Below are positions 1 through 10,399 of a stretch of 64,000 nucleotides of DNA, piece by piece. The stretch's first letter is position 1. The number at the start of each line of letters is the position of its first letter. A program made the translations under genes and the position numbers. This DNA is from Rebecca billardiae RCC1528 (lineage: Eukaryota; Haptophyta): contig OZ251234.1 in assembly GCA_965240325.2 (NCBI GenBank), positions 1,984,001 through 2,048,000 on the forward strand, in the 5' to 3' direction. Below the pieces are notes generated by a model. The model worked only from the letters and a program-made list of their open reading frames with translations. It had not been told where the DNA came from and ran no database searches.

Positions 1-446
1 TCGCGTGCAGGTCGAACGGGGGCTATATCGACGCGTTTTGAGCGGTACGCTCGGCGCGTCGACACGATCGTGCGACCTGGGGCGATCCTCGCCCGACGTG
101 CACGTCGAAAGCTCGCACCGGCCATAGCATCATGCGCTGCGCACGATGGCCGCCTCGCGCGATCCACCGTCGCGCGTCGGGCTCGGTGCGGAAACGCATT
201 CATCACGAGGCGTCTCGCGGGCGGGAAGCGCCATCGCACGCGACGCAAGCTTTGGCGCGGCCTTCTGAACACCATAACCGGAATCCACACACCGGACTGT
301 CGCGTGCCCCGGTTGGCAAGGTCGGGCGCATGCAAATCCGTTTGCTACGGTCGGTGGTGTTCCAGGGCGAGCGATCATCTTTCGCGCTCGCGAGCTCGCT
401 CGGCGCCCGCTCGGCGCCTGACGGTGAGGGCCCACGTCCAGCCTGC

Positions 447-926
447 ATGGCGTCGACGGTGGCCAGTGCGACGGAGGCGCAGCGCGAAGCGGCGTACGAG
501 GCGCACCGCACGCACCTGCCGGTTCTGCCGCCGTGGCCGGAATCGCGTCTTCGCGAGTCGGCGACTGAGGCGACAGCGCGCTATCACAAATCCCAGGTGC
601 GCATCTGCGCCGAGATGAAACGTCGCGCGTGCAAGATCGCCGCGCCATCCTTGTCCATGACACGGGCGCTGCGGGACGAGGCCAACGTCGTGAAGCCGGT
701 GACGCATGCGCTGCGCTTCCTGTGCCTGCTCGAGCAGCGCGTGCCCACCCTCGATCGCGAGTGGCACACGCTCTCGCACTGCGCGCGCGCGCACCGCACT
801 TCCAGACGACCTAAACAAATGAAACATGACATCACACTCCGCCACCACTGTTTAGCTCCGAGGACATTGAACCGTCACCGTCAGGCGTCACAAGCAAGCC
901 GCCGTCGCACGCCAAGTATTAAGTAA
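447..926 (+). CDS. Possible coding fragment, unknown product (159 aa)
   Basis: This is an open frame from an ATG at 447 to a stop at 926. Its first ~110 residues look protein-like, with mixed charged and hydrophobic composition; the tail becomes Arg/His-rich and looks like chance translation. No family is recognised. Open frames are common by chance in this GC-rich sequence, so this could be a gene remnant, an exon of a larger gene whose other exons are unrecognised, or noise. The flanks hold no supporting gene. Confidence 0.18.
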   Translation: MASTVASATEAQREAAYEAHRTHLPVLPPWPESRLRESATEATARYHKSQVRICAEMKRRACKIAAPSLSMTRALRDEANVVKPVTHALRFLCLLEQRVPTLDREWHTLSHCARAHRTSRRPKQMKHDITLRHHCLAPRTLNRHRQASQASRRRTPSIK

Positions 927-1397
927 TCAATCAGTTGGCAGTGCGTGCGCGCAGTCGACGGCTCGGCACGATGACGAGTAGCGCCGTGGGTGCACGAACA
1001 CACGCGCAAGATTCACACTGTCGGTGAGATCACCAGAGTCATCTGTCGCGTTATTATTCGTCAGTGAGTCAGGTAGCTCACCATCATCTTCAATCTGTGT
1101 GTCGCATTGTTATTCGTCATCCTGCCCGTCAAAACGCTAAATAAAAGGCGCGAACCCGCTGGGGAAATATTGCGACAGCACTGGCACGGCCCGCCGACCC
1201 CCCCCGCCCGCCAGGGCAGAGTTTAAATAAAGGGGAGAAAAAAAAAGAACTGGCTGCAAGGGGGTTCAATCAAGGATTGAACCCCGCTGGCTGTTGCGGA
1301 CCCTGTCGCTGGACACCCTTGCCCTGGACAGATCCACACCCTTGCTCCAAGTTCAAAGTAGCTTTCGCTCTTCGAGTGCTGACACGCGGATTTGGAC
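927..1397. other. Intergenic, no gene seen
   Basis: The stretch is somewhat AT-richer than its surroundings, with short purine runs near 1230-1250 and the phrase AAATAAAAGGCGCG near 1138-1155. Similar words (AATAAAAG next to a CGCGCC core) recur near 12813 and 21930. No coding signal is convincing. Confidence 0.4.
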
Positions 1398-1963
1398 CCT
1401 CCCGCGCGCGCGGCGTGCTGCGCAGGCGAGGAGGGCGTCCCGTGTCCGCGGCCGGCGAAGAAGAGGTGCAGGGCACCGCCTGCGCCACCGCCGCCGCTGT
1501 GCACCGCCCTCGCCGGGCCCGGCGTGCCGAGAAGTCCGCCGACGCCGGCGCCGCTCACGAACGGTGCGCCCGCTCGGATCTGACTCTATCTGACCTGCGC
1601 GTGCGCGCGTGCGCGTGCGCGGCGAGGCGCGGGCGGATTGCGGGATCGGGCTTCGTAGCATTGCTCCAGGGCCATGCCCCCACCGTGCCCGCACGCGTTT
1701 AGCTCGCTCAGCCCTCCACAGCGCTCCAGTAAACTCGCCAAGTGGTTTGCGCTCGCGGATTGGTGACGCGTCGACTCACACGTGGAATCGCCCGCTCCCG
1801 CGCGCGCGGCGTGTTGCGCAGGCGAGGAGGTCGTCTCGCGTCAGCGGACGGCGTGGCAGAGGTGCAAGAGCCCGCCCGCGCCGCCGCCGCCGCAGTGTGC
1901 CGCCCGTACCACGCCTGGCGTGCCGATGAGTCTGCCGACGCCGGCGCCGCTCACGAACGGTGG
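1398..1963. repeat. Direct duplication of a ~170 bp segment
   Basis: Positions ~1398-1568 and ~1793-1963 are diverged direct copies about 395 bp apart. Both begin with CCCGCGCGCGCGGCGTG and end with GACGCCGGCGCCGCTCACGA. The middles differ by many substitutions but have nearly equal length. One plus-strand and one minus-strand frame stay open through both copies with partly conservative changes, so the unit may once have been coding. It is not recognised. Confidence 0.6.
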
Positions 1964-2600
1964 GCTTGCGCCGTTCGTCGCAACCACCCGCACGCACACT
2001 GGAGCGCGGCGTCGTCGCACGGCAAGGCCGACGGGCGGCGGTTGAAGGCGCACATCCTGGCCCCGCACGCGTGGGAGATCGCTAAGCGCGCCGCGGAGTG
2101 GGCGCTCGAGGGCACGCCGCCGTGCGTGATGGCGAATTTGGATCCGCGCATCTCACGACCACGAGGGCGTGCGCGTGCTCCAAACCGTGCTGATCACCGA
2201 GCTGGCTCACCTGTCGCGGCGGCTGGGGTTCGGGGGGCTGGTGAAGGCGGACGCGTCGGTGGCGAGCGTGCGGGCGAGCGCGAAGGGCACCATGGACGCC
2301 GTGATCGAGACCGAGCTCTCTCGCCCCACACCTAGCTCAAGCCGAGGACGCGTGGCGGCGGCGCGAGTGAGCGGTGATGCGCAAGTGGATCGCGTCGATC
2401 AACTCGGCCGGCCGCGCGTCGATGCCAGAGGGCCGCTACCCGCCGGAGGAGCCAGCGGGCAGCGTGACGTACACTCGCTCGCTCACGATGCATGGCAAGA
2501 AGGCGGGCAAGCTGCTCAAGCAGCAGCTCCTCCGCGTGCTGCGCAAGGTGACGAAGAAGCAGCGCACGGCGGCGGCGGTGGCGGCAACGACGCGTTGAGC
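1950..2600 (+). pseudogene. Frameshifted coding remnant, unknown family
   Basis: Three protein-like segments sit in successive plus frames. The first runs ~1990-2150 and includes WEIAKRAAEWALEG and MANLDP. The second runs ~2154-2340 and includes TVLITELAHLSRRLGF. The third runs ~2377-2598 and includes HGKKAGKLLKQQLLRVLRK. Joining the first two needs a one-base shift near 2150. The third is preceded by an in-frame stop at 2368. No GTGCG...CAG intron explains the shifts, so a decayed gene or decayed mobile-element ORF is more likely than an intact one. The family is not recognised. Confidence 0.3.
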
Positions 2601-3002
2601 CGCGCGTCGTCGCTCGCTGCGCCCGGCAGCGGCCGCGGCCGCGGTGCCGCCGCAGCCGCCGCCGTGGCCGGTGGCTGCGGCCGCGGTGGCGGCGGCGGCG
2701 CGGCACGCGCGGCGGGGTGGTAGCGAGCCCTGCCACGCCGGTGGACGAGGCCTCCGTGGCAGCGCGCGTCCGCTCGGCGGCTCCTTGGACCTGTCCGGCC
2801 GCGGCGCGCGGGCGATCATCACGCTGCGAGGCGACGGCTCACGGCTGCACGCGAGCCGTCAGCAGCCGCAGCACACCCGCATGCAGCATCGAGCGAGCTG
2901 TCGAGCGCGAGGCGGGCGGGGTCGCATGCGCCCGCGGTATGCGCGCCGCACGCTGTTTGGCCGTAGCCAGCCGCCCACCGGCGAAGCGGCGCAGCCGGCC
3001 GG
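2601..3002. other. CCG-rich low-complexity intergenic DNA
   Basis: The segment is dominated by (CCG)n/(GCGGCC)n-like sequence, especially 2625-2715. Every frame is open and Ala/Arg-rich, which is expected from composition alone. No gene is supported. Confidence 0.4.
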
Positions 3003-4350
3003 CCCGCCGGTGGCCGGCGGGCCGACCGGCGCACCAGGCCGTGCCGCGCAATCGGCTCGGACTGCTCCGGCCGCGCGCCGCGTCGAGTGCCTCGGCCGCC
3101 GTGCCGCCGATTCTCTCGATGCCCTCCGCAGGCGTGGGGGCCGCGCTAGCACCGCCTTTACTCTGCGCATGCGCGGCGACCGCCGCGCATCCGAGTGCCG
3201 CTTCGAGATCAACCATCTCGCAGCTCAGCTCCGCGGCCAGCGAGCACGCGCACCGCAGCGGCTCCGAGGCGGCAACGGCGCGCGCTCGCAGCTCGAGGCG
3301 AGAGTCGTGACTCAGCAACAGGGCGAGACGAGGTCGAGGACCAGCGCACAGGTGGGCGAGGCCACGCTGCGTAAGGCCTACGCGCGTGACGTGCCCGCGT
3401 TCGCCCGTCTGCTTGCCCTCAGCCCGGGCTCGAGGCAGCGCGCGCCGGCCAGCGCGCCGGTGGCCGGCGGGCGCCGGCCGCGCCGCGCAATCGGCTCGGA
3501 CTGCCCCGGCCGCGCGCCGCGCCGAGTGCCTCGGCCGCCGTGCCGCTGATTCTCTCGATGCCCGCCGCAGGCGTGGGTGCAACGCCGGCACTGCCATTTT
3601 CCGGCGCATGCATGACGACCGCCGCGCATCCATGTGCCGCTTCGAGGTCGACAATCTCGAAGCTCAGCTCCGCGCGGCCAGCGAGCACGCGTAGCGCGGC
3701 GGCTCTCGTCAGGCGGCGACGGCGCGCGCTCGCAGCTCGAGGCAAGAGTCGTGACTCAGCTATAGGGCGATCTGACGAGGTCGAGGACCAGCGCACAGGT
3801 GGCCGGGGCCGTGCTGCGCAAGACCCACCCGCGTCACGCGCCCGCGTTCGCTCGTCTGCTTACGCTCAGCCCGGGCTCGAGGCAGCGCGCGCCGCCCGGC
3901 GCGCCGGTGGCCGGCGGGCCGACCATGCGCCGGCTGCGCCGCGCAATCGGCTCGGACTGCTCCGGCCGCGCGCCGCGTCGAGTGCCTCGGCTGCCGTGCC
4001 GCCGATTCTCTCGATGCCCGCCGCATGCGTGGGGGGCGCACCAGCACCGACTTTGCCCGGCGCATGCGCGACGACCGCCGCGCATCCGTCTGCCCCTTCG
4101 AGATCGCAACAATCTCGAAGCTCAGCTCCGCGCGGCCAGCGAGCACGCGCAGCGCAGCGGCTCTCAGGCGGCGACGGAGCGCGCTCGCAGCTCGAGGCGA
4201 GAGTGACTGAGCTATAGGGCGATCTGACGAGGTCGAGGACCAGCGCACAGGTGGCCGGGGCCGACGCTGCGCAAGGCCTACGCGCGTGACGTGCCCGCGT
4301 TCGCCCGTCTGCTCACGCACGCTCAGCCCGGGCTCGAGGCAGCGCGCGCC
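3003..4350. repeat. Three-copy ~450 bp tandem array
   Basis: Three adjacent units share landmarks. The phrase GGTGGCCGGCGGG occurs near 3008, 3460 and 3907. GCGCAATCGGCTCGGACTG occurs near 3046, 3486 and 3938. AGGTCGAGGACCAGCGCACA starts at 3331, 3778 and 4230, giving periods of 447 and 452 bp. A partial fourth start (GCTCGAGGCAGCGCGCGCC) is at ~4330. Units differ by substitutions and small indels. Long minus-strand frames cross much of the array but switch frame between units, so coding is uncertain. Confidence 0.8.
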
Positions 4351-5590
4351 GCGTGCTGGTTCGGCTGCAATCGCGAGCGTGCAACGGGCGGCGTGCAGAG
4401 CTCGCCGGCGACGCGCATGCGCGCCGCCAGCAGCCCTACCGCGAGCCCGCTCACCTCGTCGGCTCGCTCGTGCCGGACGGTCGGGCGACGGACGACTGCT
4501 TGGTGGCGCTGGACGCGCGTCTCTCCGGCGACAGTGGTCGGGTGGCGCGTGCCGTCGATACTCGTGAGCTGGTCGTACCCGCTGCTCAGCATCGGCGCGC
4601 AGACGGAGGGCGCGTTGCGGCTGGGCACAAGGACGAGGGCATGTGTCGGCTCGGTGTGCTAGCGGCATGCGTCGCGCGCCGTTCACACGCCCGCGCGCGT
4701 GGTCCCGCCCATCCCATGCCCCAATGAGTGCACACGCCTCACATCCAGCGGCTGACCAGGTGTCCACTGCGACTGACCTGTCGAGCGCTCGCCCGGCTCG
4801 CCGCTCGCGACCGGCCGCTCGATCGGCTCGAGCGCGCGCGCGCGCGCGCGCCGCACGCGCACGATGCCGACTGCGACTCTGGGGCCGGGAGAGGCGACCG
4901 TCAACCTGTTCGTGTGGTTCGGAGTGCAGTACGCGCTCCGCCGAGCACGTCGGCGATGATGGCTGGTGGCGCGCCGCTGAGTGCTGCTCGTCACTACAGG
5001 GCCGCTGGCGACGTGAATAATTAATCCGAATTTCGTCCGGACAGGTTACCGTGACGCTTTTTTTGATTTTCTTTTATTATTATGTAATAACGACGTGACG
5101 GTATGCAATAGTAACTGGCAAGCGTCAGGCTCAGAGAGTGCAGCAGACACATAGAATCAGAATGCGTCCGCGCTGCCTTCCAACCACTAACCAGGACCAG
5201 GTCAGGCGCAGTGCGCCACCCGCAGCCCTGCCCCTCGGCCTCTGACGGGGAGCCTCGCCAAACAGCGGTTGAGGTGGTAGTTCTCGGATCCGCGTATCTC
5301 GAGTCGTGGCTGAGGCAGGCAGTAACAGTCACCACAGGTGACTCCGCACTGCTCCGCCAGATGATACGCCGATGATGATGGTACTACACTATCACAATGG
5401 GATATTTGTGCGACGGCACGTCGGGGCGTGATGCCGCCGACGGAGCAGTGCACGACGCTCTGCGGCTGCGCTGCGCAGAGAGGTCCCATCTGGGGGAGGA
5501 GCCTCCCATTGTGATGTTGAAGATGATGACAATGACGATGATGAGGATGATCGGCAAGTCCAAACTGGCAAACGGCCACCGTCGCGCCGC
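4351..5590. other. Intergenic, no clear gene
   Basis: One plus frame at 4353-4727 is open for 124 codons, but it starts and ends within repeat-like DNA and matches nothing recognised. 4829-4852 is an alternating CG run. 5040-5110 is AT-rich with a poly-T/A stretch. GAT/GATG trinucleotide-like runs lie at 5365-5385 and 5520-5555. Confidence 0.35.
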
Positions 5591-5732
5591 GAGAGGCAGG
5601 GCCCGCTCGAGCGGTGGGGCGTGAGCCGCGCGCCGCCGGAGAGGCAGGGCCCGCTCGAGCGGTGGGGCGTGAGCCGCGCGCCGAGAGAGGCAGGGCCCGC
5701 TCGAGCGGCGGGGCGTGAGCCGCGCAGAGGCA
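5591..5732. repeat. Minisatellite, 46-48 bp unit, three copies
   Basis: Copies begin with GAGAGGCAGGGCCCGCTCGA at 5591, 5639 and 5685 (spacings 48 and 46 bp), and a truncated fourth start follows near 5730. The copies are almost identical. The array lies just downstream of the 3' end of the minus-strand glycosyltransferase gene that ends at 5877. Confidence 0.85.
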
Positions 5733-5802
5733 GCACCGGCTTGACAGGCGCCCCACAGCCGAGGACACACTCAGTTATTAATGTGCCAATAACCCTGACA
5801 CG

Positions 5803-5837
5803 ACATATACATATATATATATATATATACATATATT
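5803..5837. repeat. (AT)n microsatellite
   Basis: An alternating AT tract interrupted by ACAT units lies between the minisatellite and the 3' end of the glycosyltransferase gene. Confidence 0.85.
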
Positions 5838-5876
5838 GTTAGTCAGTGACAGTAGTCGTCGCCGCTGCGAATGAGT

Positions 5877-6968
5877 TCAGACGAGCCTGCTGTCCGCTTG
5901 ACGATGACGATGGCGTAGTCGTTGCTCCGCCCAGCTTGCTGACGCCACCTTCCGCACTCGATCCATCCAATGGCCCATGAGCAACTTGGGGTGAGGACGC
6001 TTTGGATAGTCTGCCATCTTGGGTGCCAGTGCGCGCATCCACGTGGTCAAGTTGGCCTCATGCAAGTCGTCCCACCTGTCGATCACCGCGACTGGGAACT
6101 GCTCGTAGAGCGGCTCGGTCAAGTGCTGCCCACGCAAGACGATGGGGATCGTTCCCAGCAGGACTGCCTCATAGAAGCGATGCGTGTCCAGCCCATTGCC
6201 CTCAGGGCACAGCTCAAAAGCGTACTGGGCGTGCAGCTTCCACGCTTCCAGCTCCGACATCCGTTTGCTGGCAAAGTCTATGAACGTCCTGTTCTTCAAC
6301 GTCCGCCACATCTCCATCCGCGTGCCTGGGCCCAATCTCGACTCCGACTTCACACCTGCTGTCACGCGATACCCTGCAGTGAAGTGGGCAGTCGACAGCA
6401 CGCGCAGCTGGCGCTTGTGCACAGGAGGCAGCCCCTCTGCGATGCTGCGAAGCTTGGTCTCGAGCGAACGGGTCGCCAAGTTGCCGGCAAAGCCAATCGG
6501 GGCGATCACCAGTTTTGGGTGCACTGTCAGCATGTCATTCCAGTTCTCAGCCACGAGAGCGAGCAGGTTTGGGTGGTCCAGCAGCTTGTAGCGCACACTT
6601 GAGCCACGACAGAGAGGCACCTCGAAGTTGTATGCGGACAAGCAGGTCGAACGATGCGGGTGGTCGGCTGTGTGGAGGATGAACTTGCTGCTGTTTTTGG
6701 GAGCGAAGTCGCGCAGCTGATTTATCTGCACGAACAAGTTGTGCTGCAGCTGTTCAAACACCCTTCTCTTGCGCAAGCGTGTGACGAGGGCGTTCGCCCA
6801 CCGTCCCCGAAGGTAGGTCCACGCGGGACCAAAGTCGAGGACAGCACTGTCGCCAGTCTTCGAGATCGTCGTGACAGTCCCACCCGGCTCCCGGGCCTCT
6901 GCGACGCAGAGGCAGATGAGCTGGAGCAGCAAGGCAAGAGGGCGAAAGGCGCAGCGAGGCCCCCGCAT
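5877..6968 (-). CDS. Exostosin-like glycosyltransferase, secretory pathway
   Basis: The 363-residue protein starts at the ATG at 6968; the codon just before it is GTG. A basic N-terminus and a hydrophobic stretch (residues ~8-24, rich in Leu and Cys) form a signal peptide or signal anchor. The diagnostic part lies about two thirds of the way along: a C-P-E-G-N-G-x-D-T-H-R segment followed by a hydrophobic L-G-T-I-P-I-V stretch. This is the nucleotide-sugar-binding signature of exostosin/GT47-like enzymes. An N-x-S and an N-x-T sequon suggest ER/Golgi exposure. It probably adds a sugar to a secreted glycan; donor and acceptor cannot be read from sequence. The gene is intronless and has a cluster of GTGGCACTGGGT motifs within 50-460 bp upstream. 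The C-terminal ~15 residues are Arg/His-rich. Confidence 0.7.
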   Translation of the reverse strand: MRGPRCAFRPLALLLQLICLCVAEAREPGGTVTTISKTGDSAVLDFGPAWTYLRGRWANALVTRLRKRRVFEQLQHNLFVQINQLRDFAPKNSSKFILHTADHPHRSTCLSAYNFEVPLCRGSSVRYKLLDHPNLLALVAENWNDMLTVHPKLVIAPIGFAGNLATRSLETKLRSIAEGLPPVHKRQLRVLSTAHFTAGYRVTAGVKSESRLGPGTRMEMWRTLKNRTFIDFASKRMSELEAWKLHAQYAFELCPEGNGLDTHRFYEAVLLGTIPIVLRGQHLTEPLYEQFPVAVIDRWDDLHEANLTTWMRALAPKMADYPKRPHPKLLMGHWMDRVRKVASASWAEQRLRHRHRQADSRLV

Positions 6969-7017
6969 CACCTTGGCGACTCAAGGGTATGAGGCAGGCC
7001 TTCTGTGCCGGGGGTGG

Positions 7018-7423
7018 GTGGCACTGGGTTACCAATATGAAAATCAATAGCAAACCCAGTGCCAGGCGGGTAGCAGTGGCACTGGGTCCCCATATGTCAT
7101 CATAGAAGAAGTGGCACTTTTTAAATTCCCCTTTATAACGGGCTCCGGGTGATCAGACTGGCGGCCGAAGCCTCCAGCCCTACCCTGGCCAGCCCCCAAC
7201 CAACCACCACCCTCACCCAACCTCAAACCACTGACCGATACACCGAGTGCCTTGACACCACTCCGCTGTGGACAGCCCGCCTCCAGAGGGGGCGGGGGTA
7301 TGCCATTGCCGACAGCATACAAGCCCAACACTGTGGGGTGGTCCCAGGTTAGAAGGGTGGCAAGAAGGGTGGCACTGGGTCACTTAGAGGTGGCACTGGG
7401 TTCGAATAGAGGTGGCACTGGGT
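7018..7423. promoter_or_regulatory. Cluster of six GTGGCACTGGGT motifs
   Basis: The 12-mer occurs in direct orientation at 7018, 7076, 7369, 7390 and 7412. It occurs in inverse orientation (less its last base) at 7053-7064. The last three are spaced 21 and 22 bp apart. The 7018 and 7053 copies could form a hairpin with a ~23 nt loop. The cluster begins 50 bp upstream of the ATG of the minus-strand glycosyltransferase. A role as cis-regulatory sites is inferred from position and copy number only; a short minisatellite would look the same. Confidence 0.4.
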
Positions 7424-9150
7424 TCAATAGAGAAGCCGCTCGCTCATACCAAACACCAGTCTCCAGATATGGACGAAAGTTGCGACGGTTCGCGAAGCGC
7501 ACCGGCCCTCGCCAGCGCGGCCCGGTTTGGCACGACGCGTCAACGCATCATGTCTTTCGTCAGCCACGCTCGTGCGGGTTCCGCGGCCTGCGGGCGTTCC
7601 AGCGGCTTGATATCCCGATGCGATGCGATGCATCGTGAGCAGGGAGCTCTGCTCAACCCTTTCCGATGGCAGGATCGTCTCCTCCATCCGCTCCTCGCAG
7701 TGGCCACGCGGCCGGGTCGCAGCGCGCGCTCTCGCACGGGCGGGTGACGATGATTCGGGTGTTCCGACACCCCCATCGTCTGGCGTCTTCGCGAGTCAGG
7801 CGAGCGCTCGCCACTCTCGCATACATTTCACGTCTTGCATCGAGCTCGCCGTGTGTGGGTCGCCTGAAGCTGCGAGCGATCTTGTGGCCACTGCTACGCT
7901 CACGCCGCCAATCTGCATCGTTGTGCGGTGGTCGAGGTGCGGCCGAGCGCGCTTCAACGAGGTCAATCATCTCAACATCACAACGCCCCGCCGGGATATG
8001 CTGCCTGGGCATAACGGCGAAACGCAATCGGCTGCTGCGCACCGTCAGCTGCTGCTGCCATTTGGCGCTCACCTGCGTAGTTGTTCTCCATCTCATTGTC
8101 GTCGCGACGTAGCAGTGCAGAGTGCTGCAGTGCTCCCAAGTCCTGCTTTGCCGGCGCCGTGTTATCGTCGTCATCACGCTTCAGCTTCTGATCGGCTGAT
8201 CGGCATCATGTGCCACATGGCACGGCGCCGACTGGCGACTGCGCCGCAGCGCCGGCAGCATCGAGACTCGAGTGAGCACGCTCCAGACTCACTGATAGAA
8301 TCATACTCAGTCTGATTGAATTTACTCAGAAGTACGGATAGAGATTAGTCATTAGAGGGCCGCACGTCACGGCCGGAGCCGCTGCTTCATGTGCACCTCT
8401 CGACAGTTTGGCAGTGACAGTGATGGCACTGCCGATGACAGCAGCCAATGCAAGTTCTAAGTCTCAGGACAGGGCAGTGCATGCTGGAAGTGCGGCGTGA
8501 GTCGCTGTGCTAATGGCGCAGCGGATGGCACTGCGTGAGCGGAGCGCGGCCGGGACGCTGTCGCTTACAGCAACCCGCCTGCATCGCCCCCTCACGCCGT
8601 CTGTCGCCATGACGGTGCCAGTCCAAGCGATGCGGCTGGTGGCGGTGGGTCGAGTGTTACAGCCGATGACTGCGCTGGCGGCGGCGCTCCTCGCCAACAC
8701 CTCGGCGACGCTCAACCTGGATTATGTGTGCCCACGGCGCACGGGCGCAGCGACGCGTGCTGCGCGCGGTGTGTATCATCGCGGCGGAGGGGGAGAGAGC
8801 CGCGCGCGCGGAGCAGCACCCGCGTGCGGCGCCGCAGCAGTGGCGCCACAGCAGTGGCCGTCGCGCGAGGTTGCGGCCGTGGCCGGCGCGTGTGCCCGGC
8901 CGCGCGCACCGCCCCACTGCTGACAGTGCGTGTGGCAGGTGTGGCCGGGTGCGTGGCCGTGTGCCGCGTGGGCGAGTGGGCGCGCGCGCAATCAGGCAGG
9001 CCGCAGGGACTGTGCTGGCGTAGCAGTGGTAAGCAGCGGTGACTGCGGTGAGGCGCGCGGTAAGTACCGTTGTGGCGTGGGCTGACGGTGAGTGACACCT
9101 CCGCCGACCGCCGGTGCGGCCCGCGTGAGAGTGATAACCGCATATTCACA
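7424..9150. other. Intergenic, no supported gene
   Basis: Many overlapping open frames exist but none has a recognisable domain. A plus frame near 8590-8730 reads protein-like for about 45 codons and then degenerates. CG-alternating runs and CAG/GCG-rich stretches occur at 8740-9000. I see no RNA gene here. Confidence 0.35.
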
Positions 9151-9154
9151 TCCT

Positions 9155-9247
9155 CCGATTCCTCCCTCTCTCTTTCCTTTCTCCCTCTTTTTCCCTCCCT
9201 CTTCTCCCCCTTCTTCCTCCCTCTTCCTCCCTCTCTCTTTCCCTTTT
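9155..9247 (+). repeat. ~90 nt polypyrimidine (CCTCTTT-rich) tract
   Basis: The plus strand is almost purely C and T over about 90 bases, built from CCCTC, CTTTC and CTCTCTTT words. Such homopurine/homopyrimidine DNA can adopt triplex structure. It lies ~155 bp outside the left arm of the long inverted repeat. Confidence 0.85.
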
Positions 9248-9403
9248 CGCGCCGTCGCAAAGTTAAAAATGGAGTCCACCCCCGTTATAAGGGGCCTGCC
9301 GGGTATGAGATACAGGATCTACTTTCAACTTCAGGGCGGAAAGTCCGGGAGGTGACGAAACACAAGAAGTTGGTCCGCTGGGGCCGCGGGGCGCGATGGC
9401 AGC

Positions 9404-10171
9404 CGTGCCCCCGTGCGCTCGGGCGGCCACTTGCCCGCCGTGTGCGTGGCAATGTGCGCGTCAGCACCGGCTGAGACGTGCCTACGGGATGATATGGGCT
9501 ATGGACGTCCCATCAGTGCGCTTGAATGACCGTGTTGCCTGCGTGTGATGCAGTACGCGTGCACCGCTGTGCTTGTTCGCCCGTGCTCGTCGCTTGCGCC
9601 GAACGCGCGGCTAGCACGAGGTTGTGCTCGGTGAGCGAGTACTGACTGAAGCCACCAAGCGTTTGTGTGAGATGATGCCGCTCTCTCAACGGTTCACCAT
9701 CTCCACGGTAGCGTCGCATCGCATCTCTCGGGGCACTTCGAAGCACGCATGCTGCATGGTGTATTCCGCGCGCAAAGGTATTTCAAATTGAGCAGCAATG
9801 GCCTGTCTATTGGTGTAATGCTTGAGACAGCTTGGCATGCGTGCTCCTCCGGAGAATGCAGCTGTAGGGGATGGTGCAGCGGCAGGAGCAAGGGCAGATG
9901 CCATGTACATGCCGTCAACGGCCCAAGTCGGTACTCGCTCACCGAGCACAACCTCGTGCCAGCCGCGCGTTCGGCGCAAGCGACGAGCACGGGCGAACAA
10001 GCACAGCGGTGCACGCGTACTGCATCACACGCGCGCAACACGGTCATTCAAGCGCACTGATGGGACGTTCATAGCCCATATCATCCCGTAGGCACGTCTC
10101 AGCCGGTGCTGACGCGCACTCATTGCCACGCACACGGCGGGCAAGTGGCCGCCCGAGCGCACGGGGGCACG
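9404..10171. repeat. Long inverted repeat (foldback element) with ~280 bp spacer
   Basis: The left arm (9404-9646) and the right arm (9927-10171) are reverse complements. By eye they differ only by four substitutions and one 2-nt indel, about 98% identity. The spacer (9647-9926) shows no such symmetry and no convincing ORF. Protein-like matches between opposite-strand frames of the two arms are a by-product of this symmetry. I see no obvious target-site duplication: the flanks beginning just outside 9404 and 10171 differ. The structure resembles a foldback/MITE-type element or a hairpin-RNA locus; an assembly-generated palindrome is possible. Confidence 0.85.
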
Positions 10172-10399
10172 CCCGATATATGTAGATCAACCACACGCAG
10201 CGGGTCCGGGATAGGCACTGGCACCCTCTTCTCCGGTCGGCCGCCGGCTGCATCGCCTCGGTGGGCGATGCAGCAGGTGGACGCCGCTGCACCCATCTGG
10301 CCCTTGGCGCTGGCCTCCTCCGTGCCCCTCGCTCCACCCTAGGTGGGGCAGGGGGTGCGGGGTGTGACGAGCCCAGGGGCCAGGTTCCCCAGCATCAAG

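Noticed and set aside
1-130. 5' edge gene
   Set aside because: The open frames at the edge are short, Arg-rich and not supported by any motif.
9513-10060. Apparent gene duplication with similar peptides on opposite strands
   Set aside because: It is explained fully by the inverted repeat arms.
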